From Mesorhizobium sp. Root554 (GTDB taxonomy: Bacteria > Pseudomonadota > Alphaproteobacteria > Rhizobiales > Rhizobiaceae): a DNA stretch of 64,000 nucleotides. The notes below the pieces were generated by a model, which saw only the letters and a list, made by a program, of their open reading frames with translations, did no database searches and was not told the DNA's origin. Location of the stretch: contig NZ_LMGA01000001.1 in NCBI RefSeq assembly GCF_001427025.1, forward strand, positions 358,238 to 422,237, given 5' to 3'. The position numbers and the translations under genes are program-made. Shown in pieces: positions 45,087-53,873 of this stretch (position 1 is the stretch's first letter; the number at the start of each line of letters is the position of its first letter).

Positions 45087-45737
45087 ATGTCGGAATTTTC
45101 CAGTTTCCACGATCTGCGCTTTCCGGTCGCCATCTCGTTCGGCGCCACCGGAGGGCCGGAGCGCCGCAACGACATCGTCTCGCTGACCTCGGGGCGGGAG
45201 AAGCGCAACGCGCGCTTTTCCCAGTCCCGTCATCGCTATGATGCGGGGACGGGCCTGCGCTCGCTCGACGATCTGCACGAGGTCGTGGCTTTCTTCGAAG
45301 CCCGGCGTGGTTCGCTGCACGCCTTCCGCTTTCGCGACCCGTTCGACATGAAATCCTGCCGTCCGGCGGAAACGCCGTCGGCGCTCGACCAGGATCTGGG
45401 GGAGGGGGACGATGAAAACCGGCGCTTTCCGCTCACCAAGACCTATGGTGACGGTGAAGATGCTTACAGGCGTCTGATCTGGAAACCGGATATCTCGACC
45501 CTGCAGGTAGCGGTGGCCGGCGTCGCGCAGGCGTCTCCGGCGGATTTCACATTCGATCCGGCCACCGGTGAAATCGTGTTTGCCGCGGCGTCCGTTCCGG
45601 CTGAGGGCGCGACTGTAACGGCCGGCTACGAATTCGACGTGCCGGTCCGTTTCGATGTCGAGCGGATCGAGATCAGCCTGAAGGCCTTCAAGGCTGGCCA
45701 GATCCCATCGATACCGCTGGTCGAGGTGCAGTTTTGA
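45087..45737 (+). CDS. GTA distal tail protein, DUF2460 (g12)
   Basis: 216-residue baseplate component. FHDLRFPVAISFGATGGPER, REKRNARFSQSRHRYDAGTG, VVAFFEARRGSLHAFRFRDP and VPVRFDVERIEISLKAF match DUF2460. In RcGTA it forms the ring below the last tail tube. Ends by overlapping the TTG start of g13 by 4 bases. Confidence 0.93.
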   Translation: MSEFSSFHDLRFPVAISFGATGGPERRNDIVSLTSGREKRNARFSQSRHRYDAGTGLRSLDDLHEVVAFFEARRGSLHAFRFRDPFDMKSCRPAETPSALDQDLGEGDDENRRFPLTKTYGDGEDAYRRLIWKPDISTLQVAVAGVAQASPADFTFDPATGEIVFAAASVPAEGATVTAGYEFDVPVRFDVERIEISLKAFKAGQIPSIPLVEVQF

Positions 45738-46624
45738 CGATCTACCCTGAAGCGCTCGCCGCCCATTTCGGCCGCGACGTGACCACCGTATGCCATTGCT
45801 GGCGGCTGACCAGAAAGGATGGCTCGATCGCCGGCTTCACCGATCACGACCGGGCGCTCGCTTTCGACGCCACCGTGTTCGAGCCGGAAACCGGCTTCAG
45901 CGCCAGCGAGGCGCGCGATGCCCTGGGCCTGGGCGTCGACACCGTCGATGTCGAAGGGGCCTTGTCCTCCGACCGTATCAGCGATGAAGACATAGCCGCC
46001 GGCCTCTATGACGGCGCGCGCATCGAAACCTTCATCGTGAACTGGCGCACTCCGGACGATTTTGCCTGCACCCGCGTGGCGACCATAGGCAAGATCACCC
46101 GCAGCGATGGCCGCTTCGTGGCGGAGCTCGAAAGCCTGGTCCATGCGCTCGACCGTCCGAACGGCCGCACGGTGCTGCGCACTTGCGATGCGGAGGTGGG
46201 CGATGCGCGGTGCGGCTTTGTGCTGGATCAGCCAGGATTCGTGGCTGTTGGCACCGTTGCATCGGTGAGCCAGGCAGGTGGCGTCTATGCCCATGGCCTC
46301 GATCTGTTCGATCCCGGCTGGTTTGCCAAAGGGCTGCTGACATGGACGGGCGGCGCGAGGACTGGTCGTTCCGAGCGCCTCGCCGACCATCGCGTGGAAG
46401 ACGGGCAGGCGCTGCTGGTGCTGGAACCGTCCGTTGGACCGGCGATTGCCGCCGGCGACGCCTTTTCGCTGACCGCCGGCTGCGACAAGGCATTCGCCAC
46501 CTGCAAGGCCAAGTTCGCCAACGCGCTGAATTTTCGCGGCTTTCCGCACTTGCCCGGCAACGATGCCGCCTATTCCTACGTCATTGAAGGCGGCAAGTTC
46601 GATGGCGGGCCGATTGTCCCCTGA
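45734..46624 (+). CDS. GTA hub protein, DUF2163 (g13)
   Basis: 296-residue tail hub. The N-terminal part contains CHCWRLTRKDGSIAGFTDHD; the C-terminal part has TCDAEVGDARCGF and AGCDKAFATCKAKFANALNF with FRGFPHLPG. The spaced Cys residues are conserved in DUF2163 and, by recall of the RcGTA structure, hold an iron-sulfur cluster. Start is a TTG at 45734 overlapping the g12 stop. Confidence 0.92.
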   Translation: MTIYPEALAAHFGRDVTTVCHCWRLTRKDGSIAGFTDHDRALAFDATVFEPETGFSASEARDALGLGVDTVDVEGALSSDRISDEDIAAGLYDGARIETFIVNWRTPDDFACTRVATIGKITRSDGRFVAELESLVHALDRPNGRTVLRTCDAEVGDARCGFVLDQPGFVAVGTVASVSQAGGVYAHGLDLFDPGWFAKGLLTWTGGARTGRSERLADHRVEDGQALLVLEPSVGPAIAAGDAFSLTAGCDKAFATCKAKFANALNFRGFPHLPGNDAAYSYVIEGGKFDGGPIVP

Positions 46625-47078
46625 CGCCGGCCGCGCCACCACGCCCATCGCTTTTGCCGTCGAGGCGGAAGCGCTGAGCTGGGTCGGCACGCCCTATCGC
46701 CACCAGGGCGACCGCAAGGGGCTGGGATGCGATTGCATAGGCCTCGTGCGCGGTGTCTGGCAGGCGATTTACGGTTTCGCCGTCGAGCATCCCGGACCGT
46801 ATCAGCCCGACTGGGCGGAAGGCGGGTGCGAGGAAGCGTTGATGCACGGCATGGGACGGCATTGCCGCGAAAAAGCTTTTGCGGACCCGCAACCGGGCGA
46901 TCTCGTGCTGTTCCGCTGGCGGCCGCATCTGCCGGCAAGACATGCGGGCATCCTGGTCGGCGACGGCGGCTTCGTCCACGCTTATGAGGGCGCTGGCGCG
47001 GTGGTGCGTTCGGCCCTCGTGCCGCAATGGCGCCGCCGCATCGCCGCCGTTTTCACTTTCCCAGACATCCAATTCTGA
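46602..47078 (+). CDS. GTA NlpC/P60-family peptidase (g14)
   Basis: 158-residue cell-wall peptidase of the tail tip. Catalytic Cys is in GLGCDCIGLVRGVWQ near residue 42 and His in ARHAGILVGDGGFVHAYE near residue 113; ALSWVGTPYRHQG is also typical. It should help penetrate peptidoglycan of the recipient. The ATG at 46602 lies inside the end of g13. Confidence 0.9.
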   Translation: MAGRLSPDAGRATTPIAFAVEAEALSWVGTPYRHQGDRKGLGCDCIGLVRGVWQAIYGFAVEHPGPYQPDWAEGGCEEALMHGMGRHCREKAFADPQPGDLVLFRWRPHLPARHAGILVGDGGFVHAYEGAGAVVRSALVPQWRRRIAAVFTFPDIQF

Positions 47079-47093
47079 ACGCCGGAGCGCTTT

Positions 47094-50000
47094 ATGGCGA
47101 CAATTCTGCTGCAGGCCGCGGGCGCCTATCTCGGCGGCATGCTCGGATCGTTCGGCGCGGTCGTCGGCACGGCCGCCGGCGCGCTGGCCGGTTACGCGGT
47201 CGACCGGATGCTCATCAACGGCACGAACACGCTCGAGGGTCCGCGGCTCGGTGGACCGCGGCCGTTCAGCGCCGAGGAGGGCGTGCCGATCCCGCGCGTT
47301 TACGGCACGGCGCGTTTGGGTGGGACGATGATCTGGGCCACACGCTTCAGCGAAAAACGCACCTCGACGCGGCAGGGCAAGACCGGACCAAAGGTCAATC
47401 AGTATTTCTACTACGCCAATGCGGCCTTCCTGCTGTGCGATGGCGAGATCGCCGGCATAAGGCGGATATGGGCCGACGGCGTCGAGCTCGACCGCGAGAC
47501 CATCGATCTGCGGGTCTACACCGGCAGTGAGGATCAACTGCCGGATCCGTTGATCGAAGCCAAGCAGGGCATCGGCAACACGCCAGCCTATCGTGGCGTG
47601 ACCTATGTCGTGCTCGACCGGCTTCCGGTCAGCCAGTATGGCAACCGCATTCCACAATTGCAGTTCGAAGTGATCCGGCCTGTTGGAGACCTTGCAAAGT
47701 CGATCCGGGCGATCTCCCTCATTCCCGGCGCGACCGAATACGGCCTGTCCTTCAGCCTGATCTCGTTGTTGAAGCGGCCAGGCAGCGAGGAAGCGACCAA
47801 TCGCCATGTCCTCTTCGCCGCGACGGACATGGCGGCATCCCTGGACGAATTGCAGGCGACGTGCCCGAATCTCGAACATGTGGCGCTTATCGTCACCTGG
47901 TTTGGCAACGACCTGCGCGCCGGCCATTGCCAGGTGAGACCTGAAGTCACGGACCAGACGATGACGGCGTTCTCGGCGGACTGGACGGTTTCCGGCCTTT
48001 CCCGTGCCGAGGCGTCCCTGGTTTCGACGCATGACGGCTCGGCTGCTTACGGCGGCACACCCGCAGATCGCAGCGTGCTCGATGCAATCGCCGACCTTAA
48101 GGCGCGGGGCCTCAAGGTGACGCTTTATCCGTTCATGATGATGGACATACCGGAAGACAACGCGTTGCCCGATCCCTATGGCGGGTCGAGCCAGCCAGGC
48201 TATCCGTGGCGGGGCCGGATCACCTCCGATCCCGCGCCCGGACAGGCCGGAACCGCCGACAAGACCGCCGCTGCGCGGGCGCAGATCGCGGCATTCTGCG
48301 GCGCGGCGCTTCCGAGCCATTTCTCCAACGGCGGCAACACGATCGACTATTCCGGCCCGACGGGCGATTGGGGCTACCGGCGCTTCGTTCTTCACTACGC
48401 GCATCTGGCGGTGAAGGCCGGCGGGGTCGATGCGTTCCTGATCGGCAGCGAAATGCGCGGCCTGACGACGCTGCGCGACGAAGCCGACGCCTTTCCGTTC
48501 GTCGAGCAGCAATGCACGCTTGCCGCCGATGCCCGCTCCGTGCTCGGCCCGCAGACCCGCCTGACCTACGCGGCCGACTGGAGCGAATATTTCGGCCATC
48601 AGCCCGCCGATGGCAGCGGCGATGTCTATTTCCACCTCGATCCGCTCTGGGCGCATCCGGCGATCGACGCCGTCGGCATCGACAACTACATGCCGCTCGC
48701 GGACTGGCGGGATCAGGACAATGCGGGCGGCAATCCGGACGGGTTTGCAAGTCCTTACGATATCGCTGGCCTACAAACGTCGATCACCGGTGGCGAGGGT
48801 TTCGACTGGTACTATGCTGACAGCGAGGCACGCGCGACACGCATCCGTACACCCATCACCGATGACGGCTATGGGAAACCATGGGTCTTCCGCAACAAGG
48901 ACCTTGCCGCCTGGTGGTCAAACCAGCATTTCAACCGGCCTGACGGTATAGAGGGGGCTGTGCCGACTGCATGGGTGCCGCAGGGCAAGCCGATCTGGTT
49001 CACGGAAATCGGCTGTCCGGCGATGGACAAGGGCCCCAACCAGCCGAATGTCTTTCCCGATCCGAAATCGGCGGAAAGCGCAATCCCGTATTTTTCCAAT
49101 GGCGGCCGCTCGGACCTGGCGCAGCGGCGATTCCTGGAAGCGCATCTGACGCATTGGGACGAAACGAGCGGCGATTTCCACGAAGAGTGGAATCCGCAAT
49201 CCGGCGTCTACGACGGGCGCATGGTCGATGTCTCCCGCATCTATCCCTGGACATGGGACGCGAGGCCGTTTCCTGCCTTTCCGAGTTTGCGAGACGTGTG
49301 GTCGGACGGCCCGAACTGGGATCGGGGGCACTGGCTCAACGGCAGGCTGGCCAATCCCGATGTCGGCGCTCTGATCAACGCCATATTGATGGATCACGGC
49401 CATGCGCCGGCCAAGGTGAGCGGCGTCGAGGGCACGCTGACCGGTTATGTTCTCGACGATCCACAATCGGCTCGCGCCGCGCTGGAGCCGCTGATGGATC
49501 TCTTTGACGTCATCGTTTCGCAGGACGGCGATACGATCGCCTTTCGGCAGTCCCGGACCGCCGTATCCTCGGTCCAGACCATCTCGGAACTGGCATGGAA
49601 CGAAGCCGGACCGATAATCGAAACGGTCCGCGAGCCTGAGCATGAGTTGCCGAGCGAGGCGCTGCTGACGTTCTGCGAGCCGTTTTCCCAGTATCAGGTC
49701 GCCTCCGTCCGCAGCGTGCAACAAGGTATGTCCGGAAGCCGCCAGCATTCGATGGCGTTTCCCGGCATATTGGAAGCGAACCAGGCCCGCGCCCTCCTGG
49801 ACGATTGGCTGAAACGCACCCGCTATGCGCGCGAAACGGTGCGTTTCGCCGTGCCGCTGCCGCAGGCGGACATCGCGCCCGGCACGGTGGTCAGGCTCCC
49901 CGCGTCCGGAAACGGATCCGAGTTTCTCGTCACCGATGTCGAGGACGGCATTCTGAGGACGGTTTCGGCCCGGCAGATCCTTGCTGTCCCGCCGTCGCCC

Positions 50001-50984
50001 TGGCGGTCTTCGATTCCCGCGGCGTTGCCGGTTGTTTCGGTTGCCATAGGCAAGCCTCACACACTGTTTCTCGATCTACCGGCGGGGATCGGAAGCAACG
50101 AAGCGCAGAACCAGTTCCGCGTGGCGCTTTGGCAAACGCCTTGGGTGGCCAGAACGTTGTCTGTCTCTCCCGAAGATACGGGCTTTGCCGTCCGCGCGAC
50201 AGTCGGCCAGCCGGCGCGGCTCGGCAAACTGACCGAACCCTTGCTTCCCGGCTTCGAAGGGCGGGTCGCCAAAACGACGTCCATCTCGGTCGAATTGTTC
50301 GAGTCCGAGGTTGCGAGCGTCAGCCGGCTCCAGCTTCTCAATGGCGCCAATACGGCTGCCGTCCGCTCGGCATCCGGCGCGTGGGAAATCCTGCAGTTCG
50401 AGACGGCTGAGCAGATCGGCGCGGAAATCTGGAAGCTTTCAGGTCTTTTGCGCGGCCAACTCGGAACCGATGACGCGATGCTGGTTGGAGCTTCGTCAGG
50501 AGCCGACTTCGTTTTGCTGGACGATGCTGTCGTGCCGGCGGGGCTGCTCGCGGGCGAAATCGGACTGCAACTCAACTGGCGCGTCGATGGGAGCTTTATC
50601 GATTCCCTGATCGATAATGCCACGACCGAGGCGGTTGGGGGCGTGCGCGCACTGACACCGCTGTCGCCTGTTCATCTGAAAGCCCATCCGGCTGATGGAG
50701 ATCTGGCTGTCTCGTGGATGCGCCGCGGCCGTATCGATGCCGACCGCTGGGATGGCGGCGACATTCCGCTTGGCGAGGATGTCGAACAATACCGCATCGA
50801 AATCGCGCCGGCGGGCGGAGCAATTGTCCGGACCGCGACAACCTCCGAACCGTCTTGGCTTTACGAAGCCGCGTCCATCGCCGCGGATTTCGCCACTGCC
50901 GGAGAGATTGATGTGACGGTCCGTCAATTCAGCGCGGCGGTCGGCTGGGGTGTGCCGGCGCGCCGCCGCTTCACGCTTCCATGA
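47094..50984 (+). CDS. GTA host-specificity tail-tip protein with TIM-barrel-like domain (g15)
   Basis: 1296-residue protein that closes the tail and probably contacts the recipient. The N-terminus has a Gly/Ala-rich hydrophobic stretch (about 5-36) then RVYGTARLGGTMIWATRFSE. The GTA TIM-barrel-like domain spans about 430-740, with VDAFLIGSEMRGLTTLRDEA, AADWSEYFGHQPADGSGDVY, LWAHPAIDAVGIDNYMPLAD and PIWFTEIGCPAMDKGPNQPN. A phage-tail-3-like domain follows (about 780-1000), and the C-terminal 300 residues are beta-rich. Length and order match the RcGTA g15 product. The frame is intact over its whole length. Confidence 0.95.
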   Translation: MATILLQAAGAYLGGMLGSFGAVVGTAAGALAGYAVDRMLINGTNTLEGPRLGGPRPFSAEEGVPIPRVYGTARLGGTMIWATRFSEKRTSTRQGKTGPKVNQYFYYANAAFLLCDGEIAGIRRIWADGVELDRETIDLRVYTGSEDQLPDPLIEAKQGIGNTPAYRGVTYVVLDRLPVSQYGNRIPQLQFEVIRPVGDLAKSIRAISLIPGATEYGLSFSLISLLKRPGSEEATNRHVLFAATDMAASLDELQATCPNLEHVALIVTWFGNDLRAGHCQVRPEVTDQTMTAFSADWTVSGLSRAEASLVSTHDGSAAYGGTPADRSVLDAIADLKARGLKVTLYPFMMMDIPEDNALPDPYGGSSQPGYPWRGRITSDPAPGQAGTADKTAAARAQIAAFCGAALPSHFSNGGNTIDYSGPTGDWGYRRFVLHYAHLAVKAGGVDAFLIGSEMRGLTTLRDEADAFPFVEQQCTLAADARSVLGPQTRLTYAADWSEYFGHQPADGSGDVYFHLDPLWAHPAIDAVGIDNYMPLADWRDQDNAGGNPDGFASPYDIAGLQTSITGGEGFDWYYADSEARATRIRTPITDDGYGKPWVFRNKDLAAWWSNQHFNRPDGIEGAVPTAWVPQGKPIWFTEIGCPAMDKGPNQPNVFPDPKSAESAIPYFSNGGRSDLAQRRFLEAHLTHWDETSGDFHEEWNPQSGVYDGRMVDVSRIYPWTWDARPFPAFPSLRDVWSDGPNWDRGHWLNGRLANPDVGALINAILMDHGHAPAKVSGVEGTLTGYVLDDPQSARAALEPLMDLFDVIVSQDGDTIAFRQSRTAVSSVQTISELAWNEAGPIIETVREPEHELPSEALLTFCEPFSQYQVASVRSVQQGMSGSRQHSMAFPGILEANQARALLDDWLKRTRYARETVRFAVPLPQADIAPGTVVRLPASGNGSEFLVTDVEDGILRTVSARQILAVPPSPWRSSIPAALPVVSVAIGKPHTLFLDLPAGIGSNEAQNQFRVALWQTPWVARTLSVSPEDTGFAVRATVGQPARLGKLTEPLLPGFEGRVAKTTSISVELFESEVASVSRLQLLNGANTAAVRSASGAWEILQFETAEQIGAEIWKLSGLLRGQLGTDDAMLVGASSGADFVLLDDAVVPAGLLAGEIGLQLNWRVDGSFIDSLIDNATTEAVGGVRALTPLSPVHLKAHPADGDLAVSWMRRGRIDADRWDGGDIPLGEDVEQYRIEIAPAGGAIVRTATTSEPSWLYEAASIAADFATAGEIDVTVRQFSAAVGWGVPARRRFTLP

Positions 50985-51012
50985 CGTATCGCAATCAGAA
51001 AAGGAAACGGAA

Positions 51013-51219
51013 ATGGCGACAAGCAAACCCTGGTACCTGTCCCGGACGATCTGGGCATCGATCATCACCATTCTCACCGGCACCGCCGGCCTGACGGGCA
51101 TACCTGTCGACGGGATCGACAGTTCGGCCTTCACCGACACGGTTTTGCAGGCGGTCAGCGCGATTTCCGGCCTTGTTGCGGTCTTTGGCCGGTTGTCCGC
51201 AAAGGAAAGGATCGGATAG
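51013..51219 (+). CDS. Small two-helix membrane protein, holin-like
   Basis: 68 residues with two hydrophobic segments: TIWASIITILTGTAGLTGIP (about 11-31) and TVLQAVSAISGLVAVFGRL (about 44-62), with short charged ends. It lies 28 bases after g15 with AAGGAAACG upstream of the ATG, on the same strand. Size and two-helix layout resemble class II holins, and similar short proteins occur in rhizobial phages by recall. It may be the lysis or accessory gene of the GTA. Function inferred only from shape and place. Confidence 0.6.
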   Translation: MATSKPWYLSRTIWASIITILTGTAGLTGIPVDGIDSSAFTDTVLQAVSAISGLVAVFGRLSAKERIG

Positions 51220-51325
51220 AGTGTTTCAACGCGTCACCGCGTGGCGGGATGCAAACGGAGAAGGGAACTTCGATTGAGGGCGACGTTCATTTCACGTTCA
51301 GCACCCATGCGGTAGAGCATTCGGC

Positions 51326-51625
51326 ATGAACAAGTCGCGTTTCTCAGTGGGATCAATGGTGCTGGCGCTTTGCGCCGGCGCGTTGTTTGCGCCGCAGGCC
51401 GGGGCTGCTCCCCGGCCTCAGCCTTCCCGTTCCGATACTCTGCTCACGGTTGCCTCCGATTGCTACGCGATCGGACAGGAGGTCGCGGCCCAGAAAGGCG
51501 GGACGCTCGCCAAAGCGTCGCAGTCGACACGCGGCGGGCAGGCTGTTTGCGTTGTCGTTGTCCTCGTGCCTGGCAAGGATGGCCAGCGGCCACGCCGCGC
51601 CGAGATTGTCGTGCCCCAGAATTAA
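51326..51625 (+). CDS. Small exported protein before feuPQ, candidate FeuN
   Basis: 99-residue protein with a signal peptide (SMVLALCAGALFAPQAGA, cut near residue 27). The mature part has two Cys (ASDCYAIG and GGQAVCVVVVL), which could form a disulfide, and a C-terminal strand-like RPRRAEIVVPQN. It lies 69 bases upstream of the feuP-like regulator. In Sinorhizobium meliloti the small periplasmic protein FeuN restrains FeuQ and is encoded next to feuP-feuQ; size, export and position fit, but I cannot confirm similarity. Confidence 0.55.
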   Translation: MNKSRFSVGSMVLALCAGALFAPQAGAAPRPQPSRSDTLLTVASDCYAIGQEVAAQKGGTLAKASQSTRGGQAVCVVVVLVPGKDGQRPRRAEIVVPQN

Positions 51626-51694
51626 TTGCCCGTTCTTGCAATACGGGAATCGGCTATATCTTGCTCCGTCTTGGAGCCAACCGCATAGGGTTGC

Positions 51695-52360
51695 ATGCGC
51701 ATACTGGTTGTCGAGGATGACAAGGACCTGAACCGGCAGATTTCCGATGCGCTGTCGGATGCCGGTTACGTGGTCGACAAGGCGTTCGATGGCGAAGAGG
51801 GGCATTTCCTCGGCGACACCGAGCCTTATGACGCCGTGGTTCTCGATATCGGCCTGCCGCAGATCGATGGCATCAGTGTCGTGGAACGCTGGCGCCGCGC
51901 CGGTCGCAAGATGCCGGTCCTCATCCTTACCGCCCGCGACCGCTGGAGCGACAAGGTTTCCGGCATCGATGCCGGCGCCGATGACTACGTCACCAAGCCT
52001 TTCCACATCGAAGAAATTCTCGCCCGGGTTCGCGCGCTCATCAGGCGCGCCGCGGGCCATGCCTCGTCCGAGCTGACCTGCGGTCCGTTGCGACTGGACA
52101 CCAAGGCGTCGAAAGCCGACGTCGATGGCGTGCCGCTGAAACTGACTTCGCACGAGTATCGGCTTCTGGCCTATCTCATGCACCACAAGGACGAGGTGGT
52201 CTCGCGCACGGAGCTTGTTGAACACCTCTACGATCAGGATTTCGACCGCGACTCCAACACGATCGAGGTCTTCGTCGGCCGGCTGCGCAAGAAGATGGGC
52301 GTCGACATGATCGAGACAGTCCGCGGCATGGGCTACCGTATCCGCGAACCGGAGGTCTGA
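51695..52360 (+). CDS. feuP: OmpR/PhoP-type response regulator, FeuP-like
   Basis: 221-residue regulator. The receiver has the acidic pair EDD, phospho-Asp in VVLDIGLPQIDG near residue 51 and the Lys in DDYVTKPF; the winged-helix effector has KLTSHEYRLLAYLMHHKDEVV and SNTIEVFVGRLRKKMGVD. Sequence is very close to FeuP of Sinorhizobium as I remember it, which controls cyclic glucan export (ndvA) and osmotic adaptation. The sensor gene follows within about 45 bases. Confidence 0.88.
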   Translation: MRILVVEDDKDLNRQISDALSDAGYVVDKAFDGEEGHFLGDTEPYDAVVLDIGLPQIDGISVVERWRRAGRKMPVLILTARDRWSDKVSGIDAGADDYVTKPFHIEEILARVRALIRRAAGHASSELTCGPLRLDTKASKADVDGVPLKLTSHEYRLLAYLMHHKDEVVSRTELVEHLYDQDFDRDSNTIEVFVGRLRKKMGVDMIETVRGMGYRIREPEV

Positions 52361-52406
52361 GGCGGAACAGGCTCCCACCAGACGCGTGCCGGGTAAAGCG
52401 CCTTCG

Positions 52407-53783
52407 ATGCGCTTCTGGTTCCGCTCGTTGACATTCCGGGTCGTCGCGTTTTCCACCGTCTGGGCGATCCTGACGCTTGTCGTCATCTTCACGCTGATCA
52501 CGACCCTTTATCGCCAAGCCAGCGAACGCGGATTTGAGAGCCTGCTTTCGGCGCATCTGTTCAACCTCATCGGCTCGGTAGGCGTATCGGAAGGTGGCGC
52601 GTTGACCGGTTCACCCGATCTTGGCGATCTGAGGTTTTCCGAGCCGAATTCCGGCTGGTACTGGTCGGTGATGCCGGCCTCCGAGGGCGTCAGGGGCGAA
52701 TTGCGCTCATCATCCATGACGAAATCGATCCCGTCGCCGAGCGTCACGGAGGTGCCGTTCAACATCGCCTTCCAGCGCAGCTACACCATCGACGGAATAA
52801 ACGGCGAGCGGCTGCAGGTTTTCGAAAGCGAGTTTGTCCTCGACGCGAAGAACCGTGCCGCCCGCTTTCGCGTCATGGGCAACCAGTCGGAGCTCGACCG
52901 GGAGATCGGCGCCTTCCAGCGTCGCCTGCTGACCTATCTGTCCCTTTTCGGCATCGGCATGATCGCCATCAATGCCGCGGCCATCCTTCTCGGCCTGCAG
53001 CCGCTGCGGCGTGTCAGGAACGCGCTGGCCATGGTGCGCGAAGGCACCGCGCAAAGGCTCGACGGCAAGTTCCCCAGCGAGATTGAACCGCTCGCCAACG
53101 AAACCAACGCCCTGATCGAAAACAACCGGCGCATCGTCGAGCGGTCCCGGACCCAGGTCGGCAACCTCGCCCATTCGCTCAAGACGCCGCTGGCGGTGTT
53201 GATCAACGAAGGCAATGCGCTGGGCGGCGCCAAGGGCAAGCTGATCGTCGGGCAGGCATCCTCGATGCAAAAGCAGGTCGAGCATTATCTCCAGCGCGCT
53301 CGCGTCGCCGCCCAGCGCAACAGTGTCGTCTACCGCACGCCGGTCGGACCTCTGACGCAGCGCATGACGCGGGTCATGCGGAAGCTCAATCCCGATATTT
53401 CACTTTCGCTTTCGCTGCCGCAGGGCGAGGTTGTCTTCGCAGGCGAGCGGGAAGATCTTGAGGAAATGCTCGGCAACCTGCTGGAAAACGCGATGAAATG
53501 GGCAAAAAGCACCGTCGCAATCTCGGTCGTGCCGCCGGCAGGCGAGGAAGATGCCGATGACAGATTTGAAATTGTCATCGAGGATGACGGAGCCGGCATA
53601 CCCGAAGACAAAGCCCGGGAGGTTCTGCAGCGCGGCAGGCGGCTGGACGAAACGAAACCCGGTACAGGCTTGGGGCTGGCCATTGTCGCGGACCTTGTCA
53701 ACGAGTATGGAGGCGGCCTTGCACTGGAGAGGTCGTCACTTGGAGGGCTCAAGGCGAAGGTTCGCCTTCGCGGCGTTTCATGA
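52407..53783 (+). CDS. feuQ: Sensor histidine kinase, FeuQ-like
   Basis: 458-residue membrane kinase. The first membrane segment is VAFSTVWAILTLVVIFTLI (about 10-30), followed by a 150-residue periplasmic domain, a second segment LSLFGIGMIAINAAAILLGL (about 183-203), HAMP, HisKA with His in NLAHSLKTPLAVLINEG, and HATPase (NLLENAMKWAKS, DDGAGIPEDK, GTGLGLAIVADL). The pair with FeuP and the PhoQ-like AHSLKTPLAV support FeuQ. The ATG at 52407 is used; a GTG at 52386 would add seven residues. Confidence 0.87.
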   Translation: MRFWFRSLTFRVVAFSTVWAILTLVVIFTLITTLYRQASERGFESLLSAHLFNLIGSVGVSEGGALTGSPDLGDLRFSEPNSGWYWSVMPASEGVRGELRSSSMTKSIPSPSVTEVPFNIAFQRSYTIDGINGERLQVFESEFVLDAKNRAARFRVMGNQSELDREIGAFQRRLLTYLSLFGIGMIAINAAAILLGLQPLRRVRNALAMVREGTAQRLDGKFPSEIEPLANETNALIENNRRIVERSRTQVGNLAHSLKTPLAVLINEGNALGGAKGKLIVGQASSMQKQVEHYLQRARVAAQRNSVVYRTPVGPLTQRMTRVMRKLNPDISLSLSLPQGEVVFAGEREDLEEMLGNLLENAMKWAKSTVAISVVPPAGEEDADDRFEIVIEDDGAGIPEDKAREVLQRGRRLDETKPGTGLGLAIVADLVNEYGGGLALERSSLGGLKAKVRLRGVS

Positions 53784-53873
53784 TGGCTGAAGCACGCAAC
53801 AGGCCAAATTTCGGCCAAAGATCAACTATAACGCGATGCCAGCTGCTAGAATGCGGCTAGAACCGGGTTTAGC

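Larger units (their letters stand above)
36609..51219 (+). mobile_element. Gene transfer agent (RcGTA-like) structural gene cluster
   Basis: Seventeen or so tightly packed genes on one strand, colinear with g1-g15 of the Rhodobacter capsulatus GTA: small and large terminase, portal, small membrane protein, protease, capsid, connectors, tail terminator, major tail, chaperones, tape measure, DUF2460, DUF2163, NlpC/P60 and the GTA TIM-barrel protein. Most neighbours overlap as ATGA or TGATG. There is no integrase, repressor, replication or partition gene and no visible attachment-site duplication, and base composition matches the host, which argues for a domesticated GTA rather than a recent prophage. 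All frames appear intact. Head-spike and endolysin genes are not in this window. Confidence 0.88.

Noticed and set aside
46581..48656. 691-residue open frame antisense to GTA g14 and g15
   Set aside because: A shadow of the high-GC coding strand; the sense strand has clear NlpC/P60 and TIM-barrel motifs.
36609..51219. Ordinary active prophage
   Set aside because: No integrase, excisionase, repressor, replication or att duplication seen, and the gene order and TIM-barrel tail protein are those of gene transfer agents.
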